Source of the DNA: Paraglaciecola sp.
GTDB taxonomy: Bacteria > Pseudomonadota > Gammaproteobacteria > Enterobacterales > Alteromonadaceae
DNA: 64,000 nucleotides
Reading direction: 5' to 3'
Assembly: GCA_009993955.1 (NCBI GenBank)
Contig: JAACSL010000007.1
Coordinates: forward strand, 62,001-126,000
Shown: piece after piece, positions 8,682-17,788 of the stretch
Layout: the number at the start of each line of letters is the position of its first letter
How positions within the stretch are numbered: the stretch's first letter is position 1
Program-made: the position numbers and the translations under genes
The notes under the pieces: model-generated
What the model saw: the letters and a program-made list of their open reading frames with translations, nothing else
Databases searched by the model: none
Told to the model about the DNA's origin: nothing

Positions 8682-9284
8682 ATGCAAAACATATTAGTGA
8701 TAAACAGCAGTATCAGTGGTGAAAACGGCAATTCAAGTAAATTGACTCATCGTTTTTTAACAAAGTTACAGGCGCAACAAGCGAATTTACATGTGGTAGA
8801 GCGCCATTTATCTGACATGCAAATTGGTCATATCAGTGCTGCTGAAATGCAAGCATGGGGAACGGAAGAAAACCAAAGAACCCCTGGGCAAGCAGCCCTA
8901 GCGGCTTTATCAGAGTCATTCATTGCCGAGTTACAGCATGCCGACACCATTATACTGGGGATGCCTATGTACAACTTTGGTGTACCCAGTACGTTCAAAG
9001 CTTGGATTGACCGTGTAGCACGTGCAGGCGTGACTTTTCAATACACCGCAAATGGTCCGGTAGGCTTGTTGAAAAATAAGAAGGTATTTGTACTTGCGGC
9101 GCGTGGTGGTATTTACGCTGGTACGGCAAAGGATACACAAACTAACTACTTACGGGATGTGCTGGGCTTTTTGGGTATGACTGATGTTGAGTTTGTGTAT
9201 GCAGAGGGCTTAGCCATGGGGCCTGACAGTGCCAACGCGGCATGGCAGGGCGCAGAGAGCGAGATGAGTAAACTCGCTTCGTAG
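8682..9284 (+). CDS. azoR: FMN-dependent NADH-azoreductase
   Basis: 200-residue flavodoxin-fold quinone/azo reductase that transfers two electrons from NADH through FMN. The N-terminus ILVINSSISGENGNSSKL, the MPMYNFGVPSTFKAWIDR FMN signature (about residues 95-112), VARAGVTFQYTANGPVGLL and VLAARGGIY are typical of AzoR. The start has CAGGAG 8 nt upstream. It appears monocistronic, between an AT-rich hairpin and the bidirectional terminator at 9364-9403. In the cell it likely serves quinone detoxification. Confidence 0.94.
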   Translation: MQNILVINSSISGENGNSSKLTHRFLTKLQAQQANLHVVERHLSDMQIGHISAAEMQAWGTEENQRTPGQAALAALSESFIAELQHADTIILGMPMYNFGVPSTFKAWIDRVARAGVTFQYTANGPVGLLKNKKVFVLAARGGIYAGTAKDTQTNYLRDVLGFLGMTDVEFVYAEGLAMGPDSANAAWQGAESEMSKLAS

Positions 9285-9363
9285 TGCTGTTAGCATCAAA
9301 AACTATTTGCATAACAAAGCTATGTGCAAAACAAAACGACTTGCCTAAACAAGCGGCTTACAT

Positions 9364-9403
9364 AAAAAACCCTGCAAGGCTAAGGCATTGCAGGGCTTTT
9401 TTT
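9364..9403. terminator. Bidirectional terminator between azoR and glutathione peroxidase
   Basis: Stem CCCTGCAA (9370-9377) / TTGCAGGG (9388-9395), 10-nt loop, A run on the left and seven T on the right; serves two convergent genes. Confidence 0.88.
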
Positions 9404-9425
9404 GACATTTATCTGTGTATCTCTC

Positions 9426-9968
9426 TTACTGTTTAGCGAGGGTCTCTTCAACTTTTGCAATAAAATCTTTATCCGTTGGTTTGGTGATGGATGCAAATGA
9501 GTCGACGATATTACCGTCTTTATCCATTAAATATTTGTAGAAGTTCCATTTTGGCGTGGTTCCCGACTTTTTTGCCAACATACGGTACAAGGGGTCCGCA
9601 TCATCACCACGCACAGAGATTGCTTCGAACATGGGGAACTGTACACCGTAGGTTAACTGACACAGTTCCGCCGTTTTACCTTCATCTTGGTCTTCTTGAT
9701 TGAAGTCGTGTGAAGGGAAGCCTAATACCACCAGACCTTTGTCTTGGTAGTCTGCATACAACTGTTCTAAACCTTTAAATTGTGGAGTAAAACCACAGTA
9801 ACTGGCAGTGTTGACAAAGAGCACGGTTTTTCCTTTGTATTCTTCACACATATTCACCGTTTCTTGCGAATTCAATTTTCGTTTCATGAATTTAAGTAAA
9901 TTTGGGCACTCTTGCGCACCCACCACACCAGAGCAAAAGAGCAGGCTAGCGATTAATAATTTTTTCAT
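9426..9968 (-). CDS. Exported glutathione-peroxidase-like protein
   Basis: 180 residues with a Sec signal peptide (MKKLLIASLLF..., probable cleavage after VVGA), so it should act in the periplasm. The peroxidatic Cys58 is in NTASYCGFTPQF, a probable resolving Cys103 in ELCQLTYG, and Trp141-Asn142 in PKWNFYKYL. The conserved Gln of the catalytic tetrad, normally in FPCNQF, is replaced: here it reads FPSHDF with Asp88. An N-terminal block CPNLLKFMKRKLNSQ is also unlike standard GPx. It is a cysteine, not selenocysteine, enzyme. A second, canonical cytosolic GPx lies at 47658-48140. Confidence 0.88.
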   Translation of the reverse strand: MKKLLIASLLFCSGVVGAQECPNLLKFMKRKLNSQETVNMCEEYKGKTVLFVNTASYCGFTPQFKGLEQLYADYQDKGLVVLGFPSHDFNQEDQDEGKTAELCQLTYGVQFPMFEAISVRGDDADPLYRMLAKKSGTTPKWNFYKYLMDKDGNIVDSFASITKPTDKDFIAKVEETLAKQ

Positions 9969-10187
9969 AAGTTTCCTTGTTGTTTATGGAACGGGGCAGC
10001 TTGTTGGTATTTGTTACTTACTATACGTGCTTTTACTTGTTGAATGCGCAAAAGGATTAAATAATGGCTTTTTTATTTTGTCTTTTTTCGAGAATCGATC
10101 ATGGGTTTAAATCACCGTTCTAAGCATCCTTGTTTTTACCACAAACGCAATGATGGCCACCATATTGATGGCCATATCACATCAGGC

Positions 10188-12707
10188 ATGCTCAGCTATA
10201 CCACACGTAAGTTGGTTAGTGTGATGTTAGTGAGTGTGTTGTGGTCGTGTGCCGCTACACAAACAGCTACCCCTTCTTTAACACCTGAGCACAGCAAAAC
10301 ATTTGCTCAGAACAGCACAGTCAATACGCCAAGCAGTATCATCAGTCAAAACAAGGCTGGTGTGCCTTCACAACTGACTATTGAAGCCATTATGGCTGAT
10401 CAGGATTGGCTAGGAAATGAACCTAGCAAGGCATATTGGCGTGATGATAATCAAGGTTTTATTTACCAACGTAAAAGGCAAGGCAGTCCTTTATCCGATT
10501 GGTGGATCACTGAGTTGAGTTCGGCTAGCACAACACCAGCCGAAGCCACCAAGATGCGTTTGGACCAACAACATCTCTATGCTTATCAAGATGCGGTGAT
10601 GAGTCATGATAAGCGATACAAAGCCTGGACTTATGCAGGCAATATATTTGTTAAAACACTAAGCAGTGGTGAGGTAAAACAGCTAAGTCGTGACAATCAA
10701 CAACCCAGCAATTTACAGTTTTTATTAGATGGTCGGCTGAGTTACCAGGTGGGTAATGCGATTTTTTCTTTGGAACTGCGCACCGGCTTGCGCGATAAGT
10801 TAGCTAGTTGGCAATTTGCCGATGAGCCCGATTTACTTAACCCCGCCAAAGACTACATTGCCCAAGAGCAGCAAAAATTAATTAAAGTGATTCAGCAAAA
10901 AAGAGCCGATCGTCAAGCACGACAGGTTTACAACGATGAGCTGCAAGCCAGTAACCCCAGTATCACACCTCGTGATTATTTTTTTCCTAAAGGACATGAA
11001 ACGGTCGAAGTAAGCCTGTCACCAAACGGGCAATGGTTGCTGTTGGTGGAGCAAGAATCTGTGGCTGGACGCAGTGACACTGACTTAATGCCAAATTACA
11101 TCAATGAAGATGGTCGAATCAAAAATGATGAGGTGAGGCGACGTGTCGCGGACGCTAAACCGATTGAACAAAGTCTCTGGTTGCTTGATTTAAACAAACA
11201 CGACAGCCAAAAAATTGCTTACACCGGCTTACCCGGTTATAACGATGACGTGCTCGCTGCGGTGAAACAGGAAAACGCGTTAGCAAAAGGCCTGAGTTAT
11301 CAAAGTAATCGTCTACCTCGTATTATTGGTTTAATTGATGATTGGTATTGGACACAAAGTGCCATTCAATGGCACAGCCAAGGCAATAAGGTCGCGATTA
11401 TGTTGGCCGCGGCAGACAATAAAGATCGGTGGCTGGTTGTACTAGATCCAACAAGCAAGAAACTGAGCAGCGAACATAAACTGCATGACGATGCCTGGAT
11501 TAATTATAAATTCAATAGCTTTGGCTGGTTGCACAACAGTGAAAGTCTTTATTATTTGTCAGAAGAAAGCGGCTTTAGCCAACTCTACGTTAAACCCTTG
11601 GGCGCAAAAAGCAGGGCGATCACGGAGGGCAAGTTTGAGGTTGACCAACTGACCTTGACGGGCGATGACAACTACATGTATTTCAAGGCCAACATCAAAC
11701 ATCCGGGCATTTATGAAATCTATCGAGTGGCATTAGACAAGCCTGTTATTGAGCCATTAACCGATTTAAATGGGATGACCGATTATGTATTGAGTCCCGA
11801 TGAGCAAGCATTATTGCTGACCCATTCGACATTAACCATGCCGCCAGAACTTTATGTGCAAACACTGACTAGCCAAGTAGCACGCCAAGTCACCCATACA
11901 GTGAGCGCGGAATTTCTGGCTCATCAATGGTTAGCCCCGGATATTGTGCCAATAAAGTCTTCGCACGGTGAAAAGCCGATCTTTGCTAGAGTATACGCCG
12001 GAGAATCAGTAAATACTGGGACTAAGCGCAAGGCCGTGATCTTCAGTCACGGTGCGGGGTATTTGCAAAATAGTCACCTCGGTTGGTCAAATTATGTGCA
12101 CGAATTTATGTTCCATAATTTTTTAGTACAGCAGGGATATGTGGTGCTGGACATGGACTATCGTGCATCTGCTGGTTACGGTCGTGATTGGCGTACGGCC
12201 ATTTATCGACAAATGGGTAAGCCAGAGATTGAAGATTTACGTGACGGCGTGAATTGGTTGGTGGCTAATGCCAATGTCGACGTAAATCGAATTGGCACTT
12301 ATGGCGGATCTTATGGCGGTTTTATGACCTTTATGGCTTTGTTTACTGCGCCGGATTTATTTAAAGCGGGGGCGGCGTTGCGTCCGGTAAGTGATTGGGC
12401 ACACTATAATTTTGGCTACACCTCAAATATCTTAAACACGCCAGACATCGATCCCATTGCTTATCAGCGCAGTTCGCCTATTTATTTTGCTGAAGGACTA
12501 CAGCAAGCCTTGCTGATCAATGCCCCCATGGTAGACAGTAATGTGTTTTTTCAAGATACCGTACGCCTCGTTCAGCGCTTGATTGAACTGGAAAAGCCAA
12601 ATTTTGAGACGGCGATCTTTCCAGTGGAATCCCATGGTTTTGTGCAAGCTAGTTCGTGGTTGGATGAATACCGTCGTATATTCAAATTATTTGAAAGTAA
12701 TCTGTAA
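10188..12707 (+). CDS. S9-family prolyl oligopeptidase/DPP-IV-like lipoprotein
   Basis: Serine peptidase with an N-terminal beta-propeller and a C-terminal alpha/beta-hydrolase domain. The nucleophile is Ser708 in GTYGGSYGGFM, with FSHGAGYLQN and YRASAGYGRDWR before it and the catalytic His in ESHGFVQ near the C-terminus. Starting at ATG 10188 gives 839 residues and a good lipoprotein signal peptide ending LWSC, implying membrane anchoring. An in-frame ATG at 10101 would add 29 hydrophilic residues ahead of the signal, which is less likely. It abuts the convergent rhombosortase with no gap. It probably removes N-terminal dipeptides from peptides. Confidence 0.92.
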   Translation: MLSYTTRKLVSVMLVSVLWSCAATQTATPSLTPEHSKTFAQNSTVNTPSSIISQNKAGVPSQLTIEAIMADQDWLGNEPSKAYWRDDNQGFIYQRKRQGSPLSDWWITELSSASTTPAEATKMRLDQQHLYAYQDAVMSHDKRYKAWTYAGNIFVKTLSSGEVKQLSRDNQQPSNLQFLLDGRLSYQVGNAIFSLELRTGLRDKLASWQFADEPDLLNPAKDYIAQEQQKLIKVIQQKRADRQARQVYNDELQASNPSITPRDYFFPKGHETVEVSLSPNGQWLLLVEQESVAGRSDTDLMPNYINEDGRIKNDEVRRRVADAKPIEQSLWLLDLNKHDSQKIAYTGLPGYNDDVLAAVKQENALAKGLSYQSNRLPRIIGLIDDWYWTQSAIQWHSQGNKVAIMLAAADNKDRWLVVLDPTSKKLSSEHKLHDDAWINYKFNSFGWLHNSESLYYLSEESGFSQLYVKPLGAKSRAITEGKFEVDQLTLTGDDNYMYFKANIKHPGIYEIYRVALDKPVIEPLTDLNGMTDYVLSPDEQALLLTHSTLTMPPELYVQTLTSQVARQVTHTVSAEFLAHQWLAPDIVPIKSSHGEKPIFARVYAGESVNTGTKRKAVIFSHGAGYLQNSHLGWSNYVHEFMFHNFLVQQGYVVLDMDYRASAGYGRDWRTAIYRQMGKPEIEDLRDGVNWLVANANVDVNRIGTYGGSYGGFMTFMALFTAPDLFKAGAALRPVSDWAHYNFGYTSNILNTPDIDPIAYQRSSPIYFAEGLQQALLINAPMVDSNVFFQDTVRLVQRLIELEKPNFETAIFPVESHGFVQASSWLDEYRRIFKLFESNL

Positions 12708-13307
12708 TTAGCGCAGTACTTTTTGTGAGATATAGCTAAAACACCGATAGCTCGCTATGCCGATCAACCCAGCTATAGTGCCCATTAAGTGGGCATCTAT
12801 AGCGACCTTCGCGCCGATTAATTCAGCCATTTGCTGGCTGGCGCCAGACCATTGCTCATGAACAACTTTGAGAACTACGCCGAGGAGTAACAACCATCCA
12901 GACTTAAGTCCATGGCGGATATCAAAATAGGCACCCACCATAAAAATACCGTGTAATGCCCCCGATAAACCCACATACCACTGCATTGCAGGGGCAAAAT
13001 AATAGAGACCAAGGGTTGAACTAAGACACATCAAGAAAACCAATAGCAAGTAGTGCACAGTTCGGTAGTACTGACCATGTAAGGCCCACAACAACACCAC
13101 ACCCAGTGTGTTGAGTAACAAGTGGTTCAAATTAGTATGCAGTAAATTAGCGGTTAACAACCGCCACCACTGGCCATGGTTAAGTTGCGTCCGGTCAAAA
13201 GCCAGCCATTGGCTGCTCAGCGGCTCTGTCATAAACAAGACCACCGCAAGCACTAACACGATAAAGGGGCCAAGCGTATGACGAATGTGTAAGGGTAAAC
13301 TCAGCAT
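12708..13307 (-). CDS. rrtA: Rhombosortase (rhomboid-family intramembrane protease)
   Basis: 199-residue membrane protein with about six hydrophobic segments. The serine protease dyad is visible: Ser115 in GLSGALHG and His173 in DAHLMG. The compact size and GLSGALHG motif match the rhombosortase branch, known to process proteins bearing a C-terminal GlyGly-CTERM tail in the inner membrane. I see no GlyGly-CTERM substrate in this window. The stop codon directly abuts that of the convergent S9 peptidase. Confidence 0.85.
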   Translation of the reverse strand: MLSLPLHIRHTLGPFIVLVLAVVLFMTEPLSSQWLAFDRTQLNHGQWWRLLTANLLHTNLNHLLLNTLGVVLLWALHGQYYRTVHYLLLVFLMCLSSTLGLYYFAPAMQWYVGLSGALHGIFMVGAYFDIRHGLKSGWLLLLGVVLKVVHEQWSGASQQMAELIGAKVAIDAHLMGTIAGLIGIASYRCFSYISQKVLR

Positions 13308-13425
13308 CGAAAACCAACTCTGGGTATATAGCGGGGTATAGTAGCGAAGTTAGGCGTTTAATCGAATGACTTTTTCAGGCATTATTTGTCGCTCTAGGTG
13401 TGACCTATCATATTGTTTCAACTCC

Positions 13426-15183
13426 ATGGGAAAGCGTGTGCAATTAATTCGAGTATTGTTAATTTTTAGCTTGTTGTTGAGTGCCACCAGCTATGCACAG
13501 ACAAAAACTGTACGAGAGGATCGCGAACCTGAAGCTGCAAGCGGTTACCATCAAAAAAGCGCATTTGTCGCCAAAAACTACATGGTGGTGGCAGCAAATC
13601 CCTATGCTTCTTGGGCTGGTAAAAACATCTTAGCAAAAGGTGGTTCTGCGATTGACGCTGCTATCGCGGTGCAAGCGATGTTGACGTTGGTTGAACCACA
13701 GTCATCAGGCTTGGGTGGCGGGGCATTTATTTTATATTGGGATAATAAAGCCAAAAAATTACATACCATTGACGGTCGAGAAATGGCACCTCAAGGCGTG
13801 CGTCCCGATATGTTTATGCTTGGTAAAGATCAAGCGATGCCTTGGATTGACGCCGTTGTTGGCGATAAATCAGTGGGCGTGCCGGGTGTACTAAAAGCCC
13901 TGGACATGACCCATAAAGAATTTGGCAAATTACCGTGGAACAGCCTGTTTAATGACAGTATTGATATGGCCTCTAACGGGTTTCGTGTGTCAGCTCGCTT
14001 AGCAGGTTTATTGGCCGCTAACATTCATCCTGGATTAAAAAAGTTTGCTAATTCATCGGCCTACTTTTACCCAGAAGGTAAGGCGTTGGAGAAAGATGCC
14101 TTAAAGAAAAACAGTGCCTATGCGCGAACGCTGATGACCATCGCCCAAGACGGCGCAGACGCCTTTTATCAAGGCAATTTACCGCAGAAAATGGCGGCAG
14201 CCGCGCAATTCAGTGAAATTAATGGAGGCCTGTTAAGTGCAGACGATTTCGCGCAGTATTCGGCGATTAAACGGCAACCAGTTTGTGGAACATACAAGGT
14301 GTATCAAGTCTGTGGTATGGCACCACCAAGCTCGGGTGGCATAAACGTATTGCAAATATTGCGCATGTTAGAGAGCTTTAAACTTGAGCAATATTCTGCA
14401 AATTCTGTAGAAGCCGTGCACTTGTTTACGCAGGCTTCTAAATTAGCGTTTGCTGATCGTGACATGTTTGTCGCTGACAGTGATTTCAGTCATCTACCGT
14501 TTGGCGCGCTGATCAGCAACAGTTATTTAGGTGACCGAGCGAAACGAATCGACCTCAAACGTGACATGGGCAGAGCCTATGCGGGGCAACCATTTCCACA
14601 TTTCTTTGCCAACGATAATGCCTATGAATTACCTAATACCAGCCATATCTCTATCGTGGATGACGAAGGCAATGCCTTATCGATGACCACGAGTATTGAG
14701 TTTGCTTTTGGGTCGGGTGTTTTTGTCGAAGGATTTTTACTGAATAATCAGCTCACCGATTTTTCACTAAACCCCTACCGTTACAACCGTCCAGTGCTTA
14801 ATCGCATTGAGCCACGTAAACGCCCGCGCAGTGCCATGAGTCCAACCATGGTATTTGATAAAAGCGGCAACCTTAATCTCATAGTCGGTTCACCCGGAGG
14901 TAGCCGAATTATTGATTATGTGGCGCAGACCTTAATTGGCGTTTTAGACTGGAACTTAGATATCCAACAAGCCATCAATTTACCGCATGTGACTAATCGC
15001 AACGATTACACTGCCTTGGAGAAAGGCACCAGTGCTGAAAAGTTAATGGCCAAACTCACTGCCATGGGGCATGAGGTTAAAATTATTGATTTAAATAGTG
15101 GTTTACACGGCATTCAAATCAAAGACGGTTTATTGATCGGAGGCGCAGATCCAAGGCGGGAAGGTGTCGCCGTGGGCAAATAA
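13426..15183 (+). CDS. ggt: Gamma-glutamyltransferase (Ntn hydrolase)
   Basis: 585-residue exported proenzyme that cleaves gamma-glutamyl bonds, chiefly of glutathione, in the periplasm. Signal peptide MGKRVQLIRVLLIFSLLLSA ending SYAQ. The large-subunit features SSGLGGGAF and the self-cleavage nucleophile Thr405 in NTSHISIVDDEGNALSMT are present, followed by SAMSPTMVF and GSPGGSRIIDYV. I prefer ATG 13426 because the signal peptide starts there; the frame extends to 13366. A distant paralogue lies at the right edge of the window and is probably functionally different. Confidence 0.94.
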   Translation: MGKRVQLIRVLLIFSLLLSATSYAQTKTVREDREPEAASGYHQKSAFVAKNYMVVAANPYASWAGKNILAKGGSAIDAAIAVQAMLTLVEPQSSGLGGGAFILYWDNKAKKLHTIDGREMAPQGVRPDMFMLGKDQAMPWIDAVVGDKSVGVPGVLKALDMTHKEFGKLPWNSLFNDSIDMASNGFRVSARLAGLLAANIHPGLKKFANSSAYFYPEGKALEKDALKKNSAYARTLMTIAQDGADAFYQGNLPQKMAAAAQFSEINGGLLSADDFAQYSAIKRQPVCGTYKVYQVCGMAPPSSGGINVLQILRMLESFKLEQYSANSVEAVHLFTQASKLAFADRDMFVADSDFSHLPFGALISNSYLGDRAKRIDLKRDMGRAYAGQPFPHFFANDNAYELPNTSHISIVDDEGNALSMTTSIEFAFGSGVFVEGFLLNNQLTDFSLNPYRYNRPVLNRIEPRKRPRSAMSPTMVFDKSGNLNLIVGSPGGSRIIDYVAQTLIGVLDWNLDIQQAINLPHVTNRNDYTALEKGTSAEKLMAKLTAMGHEVKIIDLNSGLHGIQIKDGLLIGGADPRREGVAVGK

Positions 15184-15196
15184 CAAGGCGTCAATA

Positions 15197-15229
15197 CATC
15201 TTAATGGGCCAGGCAAGCTGGCCAAGATG
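15197..15229. other. Hairpin between convergent ggt and lipoprotein genes
   Basis: Inner stem GGCCAG (15207-15212)/CTGGCC (15218-15223) with an outer CATCTT (15197-15202)/AAGATG (15224-15229), separated by a bulged AATG. No T run on either side, so terminator function is uncertain. Confidence 0.45.
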
Positions 15230-15235
15230 ATGACC

Positions 15236-15682
15236 TTACTCAATGCTGACTTTGTCGACTTTCCATTCTTTATCAATTCGGACTAAATCCACCACACGCA
15301 TGTCTTTAAGAATATTGCCATCCAGTTCACCTTCAAAAAACACAATAACTTTTGCTTCTTTAGCAAATTCATTGCGCCCAGCACTGCCGGTGTGGGGGCG
15401 TATTTCAACTTTGTCAAAACGCAAATTTAAAACGTGACGTTGGATATTTCGATTGGTGTGATAAGACTTAAGTAACCTAGCTAAACTCGGACTGGCAATT
15501 TCAACCGCGCCATTAATGTCATCATCATGAAAAATATGGTCAAAAAATGCACTTGCGGCATATTCAGGCAGGTTTGGATCCAACATCCCGTATTTGCCAA
15601 AACCCGGTTTTTCATTGGCTGGTTTACAGGCCGCTAAGAATACAATGCTGATTAACAATAAAAAAATAGGTTTTAAGTTCAT
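15236..15682 (-). CDS. Small uncharacterised lipoprotein
   Basis: 148 residues beginning MNLKPIFLLLISIVFLAAC, a textbook lipoprotein signal with lipobox LAAC. The rest is a single small domain with an NTF2-like or DUF4878-like flavour: FFDHIFHDDDINGAVEIASPSLARLL, then DKVEIRP, VIVFFEGELDG and a final DKEWKVDKVSIE strand. I do not recognise a specific family and assign no function. The reading frame extends to 15739, but that would bury the signal peptide and run into the cysK terminator. It is convergent with ggt. Confidence 0.75.
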   Translation of the reverse strand: MNLKPIFLLLISIVFLAACKPANEKPGFGKYGMLDPNLPEYAASAFFDHIFHDDDINGAVEIASPSLARLLKSYHTNRNIQRHVLNLRFDKVEIRPHTGSAGRNEFAKEAKVIVFFEGELDGNILKDMRVVDLVRIDKEWKVDKVSIE

Positions 15683-15737
15683 GGGGCAGTCAGTCACACA
15701 ACATAGACAAGCATGATTAGGGTTATAACTAAAAGCC

Positions 15738-15763
15738 AAAGAAAAGGGAAGCCTTTGCTTCCC
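15738..15763 (-). terminator. Intrinsic terminator of cysK
   Basis: On the minus strand GGGAAGC-AAAG-GCTTCCC (15763-15746) is followed by TTTTCTTT. It lies 46 nt past the cysK stop and between it and the lipoprotein gene. Confidence 0.75.
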
Positions 15764-15808
15764 TCTATATTGCCTGCTACTGCGCCAGACTAGCGGAGTG
15801 TGGCTTGT

Positions 15809-16774
15809 TTATTGAATGTTTTCAGCATCGCTGAATTCACCAGCAAACAATGGGCTGCTGAGGTAACGCTCAGTGCCACTGGCCAGGATCACAACGATAT
15901 TTTTATTGGCGTTTTCTGGCTTTTCTGCCCACCGTTTAGCGGCAACCACGGCTGCACCTGACGAAATACCGGCGAGAATACCTTCTTCTTTCATCAGGCG
16001 ATGAACCATGGCCATACATTCTTCATTTGTCACTTGTTCCACGGCATCCACCAGATCTAAATCTAAGTTGCCAGGAATGAAACCCGCACCAATGCCTTGA
16101 ATTTTGTGGGGGCCAGGCGTCAAAGGCTGACCGGCTTTTGCTTGACTAATGACCGGGGAGTCTGCTGGCTCAACGGCCACGGTGGTAATTGCCTTACCTT
16201 GTGTCAGTTTTATATAGCGACTTACCCCGGTGAGGGTGCCGCCCGTACCTACTCCGGCGATAAATACGTCTACTTTACCGTCGGTATCATGCCATATTTC
16301 TGGTCCGGTGGTTTGTTCATGCACCTGAGGATTGGCCGGGTTTTCAAATTGGTGCATGGGCACGTATTTATCTGGATCGGAGGCAACAATTTCATTGGCC
16401 GCTGCTACAGCGCCTTTCATACCTTTTGCTGCTTCGGTTAATACTAGGTTGGCGCCCAAGGCTTTGAGTAACTTACGGCGCTCTAAACTCATGGAGCTTG
16501 GCATAGTTAAGGTAAGGGGATAGCCCCGTGCCGCCGCTACAAAAGCAAGGGCAATACCGGTATTACCACTGGTTGCTTCTACGATTTCTTTGCCAGCTTT
16601 AAGTATGCCTTTTTTCTCTGCGTCCCAGATCATGTTGGCACCGATTCGGCACTTCACACTAAAACTGGGGTTTCTGGATTCGATTTTGGCGTATACATTT
16701 CCGCCAGTTACGCGGTTGAGTTTGACTAGCGGGGTTTTACCTATCGCTAATGAATTGTCGTCATATATTTGCAT
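15809..16774 (-). CDS. cysK: Cysteine synthase A (O-acetylserine sulfhydrylase)
   Basis: 321-residue PLP enzyme making cysteine from O-acetylserine and sulfide in the cytosol. The PLP lysine is Lys41 in [15 protein letters not shown], with [27 protein letters not shown] and [11 protein letters not shown] all intact. The [11 protein letters not shown] form and length fit CysK rather than CysM. ATG 16774 was chosen because AGGAAAC precedes it by a normal spacing; the frame extends to 16804. It is divergent from the AAA+ ATPase operon. Confidence 0.94.
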   Translation of the reverse strand: MQIYDDNSLAIGKTPLVKLNRVTGGNVYAKIESRNPSFSVKCRIGANMIWDAEKKGILKAGKEIVEATSGNTGIALAFVAAARGYPLTLTMPSSMSLERRKLLKALGANLVLTEAAKGMKGAVAAANEIVASDPDKYVPMHQFENPANPQVHEQTTGPEIWHDTDGKVDVFIAGVGTGGTLTGVSRYIKLTQGKAITTVAVEPADSPVISQAKAGQPLTPGPHKIQGIGAGFIPGNLDLDLVDAVEQVTNEECMAMVHRLMKEEGILAGISSGAAVVAAKRWAEKPENANKNIVVILASGTERYLSSPLFAGEFSDAENIQ

Positions 16775-16951
16775 CGTTGTTTCCTGCTCGTTGCTTAAGC
16801 TCAATCAATTGGAATTTATTCATATTATTGATACATATAGTTTGTGGATCTGTTTTACCATGTCAAGGTTAAGGCGAATGTGGCAAATTCAAAGTGTTAT
16901 TTCGCTATATCTTATGGTTAATCATGTGTTAAATAAATTCTGGGGATATTG

Positions 16952-17788
16952 ATGTCTTTTAGTGGAACACAAAACTACATTGCCAGCCGTGAACTGCAAT
17001 TAGCGGTTAATGCTGCTATCACTCTGCAAAAACCACTGCTAATCAAAGGTGAGCCAGGTACCGGCAAGACCATGTTGGCAGAAGAGTTAGCACGCAGTCT
17101 CAATGCGCCGTTAATTCAATGGCATATCAAGTCAACCACCAAAGCCCAACAGGGTTTATATGAATACGATGCAGTGTCACGTTTACGTGATTCGCAATTG
17201 GGTGATGATAAAGTCCACGATATTGGTAACTACATTGTTAAAGGAAAGTTGTGGCAAGCCTTTGATGCCAACCAGCGTGTTATTCTCCTAATCGATGAGA
17301 TCGACAAAGCAGATATTGAGTTTCCCAATGACTTGCTCTTAGAGTTGGATAAGATGGAGTTTTTTGTTTATGAAACTCAACAAGTGGTGAAGGCCAAACA
17401 ACGGCCTATCGTGATCATCACCTCTAACAACGAAAAAGAATTACCAGACGCCTTCTTACGCCGTTGTTTTTTTCACTACATTCAGTTTCCTGATGCGGAT
17501 GAAATGCGCAGCATTGTTAATGTGCATTATCCAGACATTAAAAAGACATTACTCGATCAAGCACTGACTTCATTTTTTGACCTGCGTGACATACCGGGTC
17601 TGAAGAAAAAGCCATCAACCTCAGAATTGATTGATTGGCTAAAACTGCTAGTGGCAGAAGATATTCCGGCTGAAGCCTTGCAAGACAAGGATGGCAAAAA
17701 ATCCATTCCACCGTTGTACGGGGCTTTGCTAAAAAATGAACAAGATATTCATTTGTTCGAAAAATTGGTTTTTATGGCGCGCCGCTAA
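16952..17788 (+). CDS. MoxR/CoxD-like AAA+ ATPase
   Basis: 278-residue AAA+ chaperone. Walker A is GEPGTGKT (residues 33-40), Walker B ILLIDEIDKAD (111-121), sensor 1 ITSNNEKELPDAFLRRC with the arginine finger region. MoxR ATPases act with VWA proteins to insert cofactors or assemble complexes; CoxD of CO dehydrogenase clusters is the closest analogue by context. The stop overlaps the next start as TAATG. ATG 16952 follows GGGGA; the frame also offers TTG at 16949. It heads a five-gene operon ending at 21796. Confidence 0.92.
   Translation: MSFSGTQNYIASRELQLAVNAAITLQKPLLIKGEPGTGKTMLAEELARSLNAPLIQWHIKSTTKAQQGLYEYDAVSRLRDSQLGDDKVHDIGNYIVKGKLWQAFDANQRVILLIDEIDKADIEFPNDLLLELDKMEFFVYETQQVVKAKQRPIVIITSNNEKELPDAFLRRCFFHYIQFPDADEMRSIVNVHYPDIKKTLLDQALTSFFDLRDIPGLKKKPSTSELIDWLKLLVAEDIPAEALQDKDGKKSIPPLYGALLKNEQDIHLFEKLVFMARR

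Noticed and set aside
9426-9968. Possible selenocysteine glutathione peroxidase
   Set aside because: The active-site codon is an ordinary cysteine codon, with no in-frame TGA.
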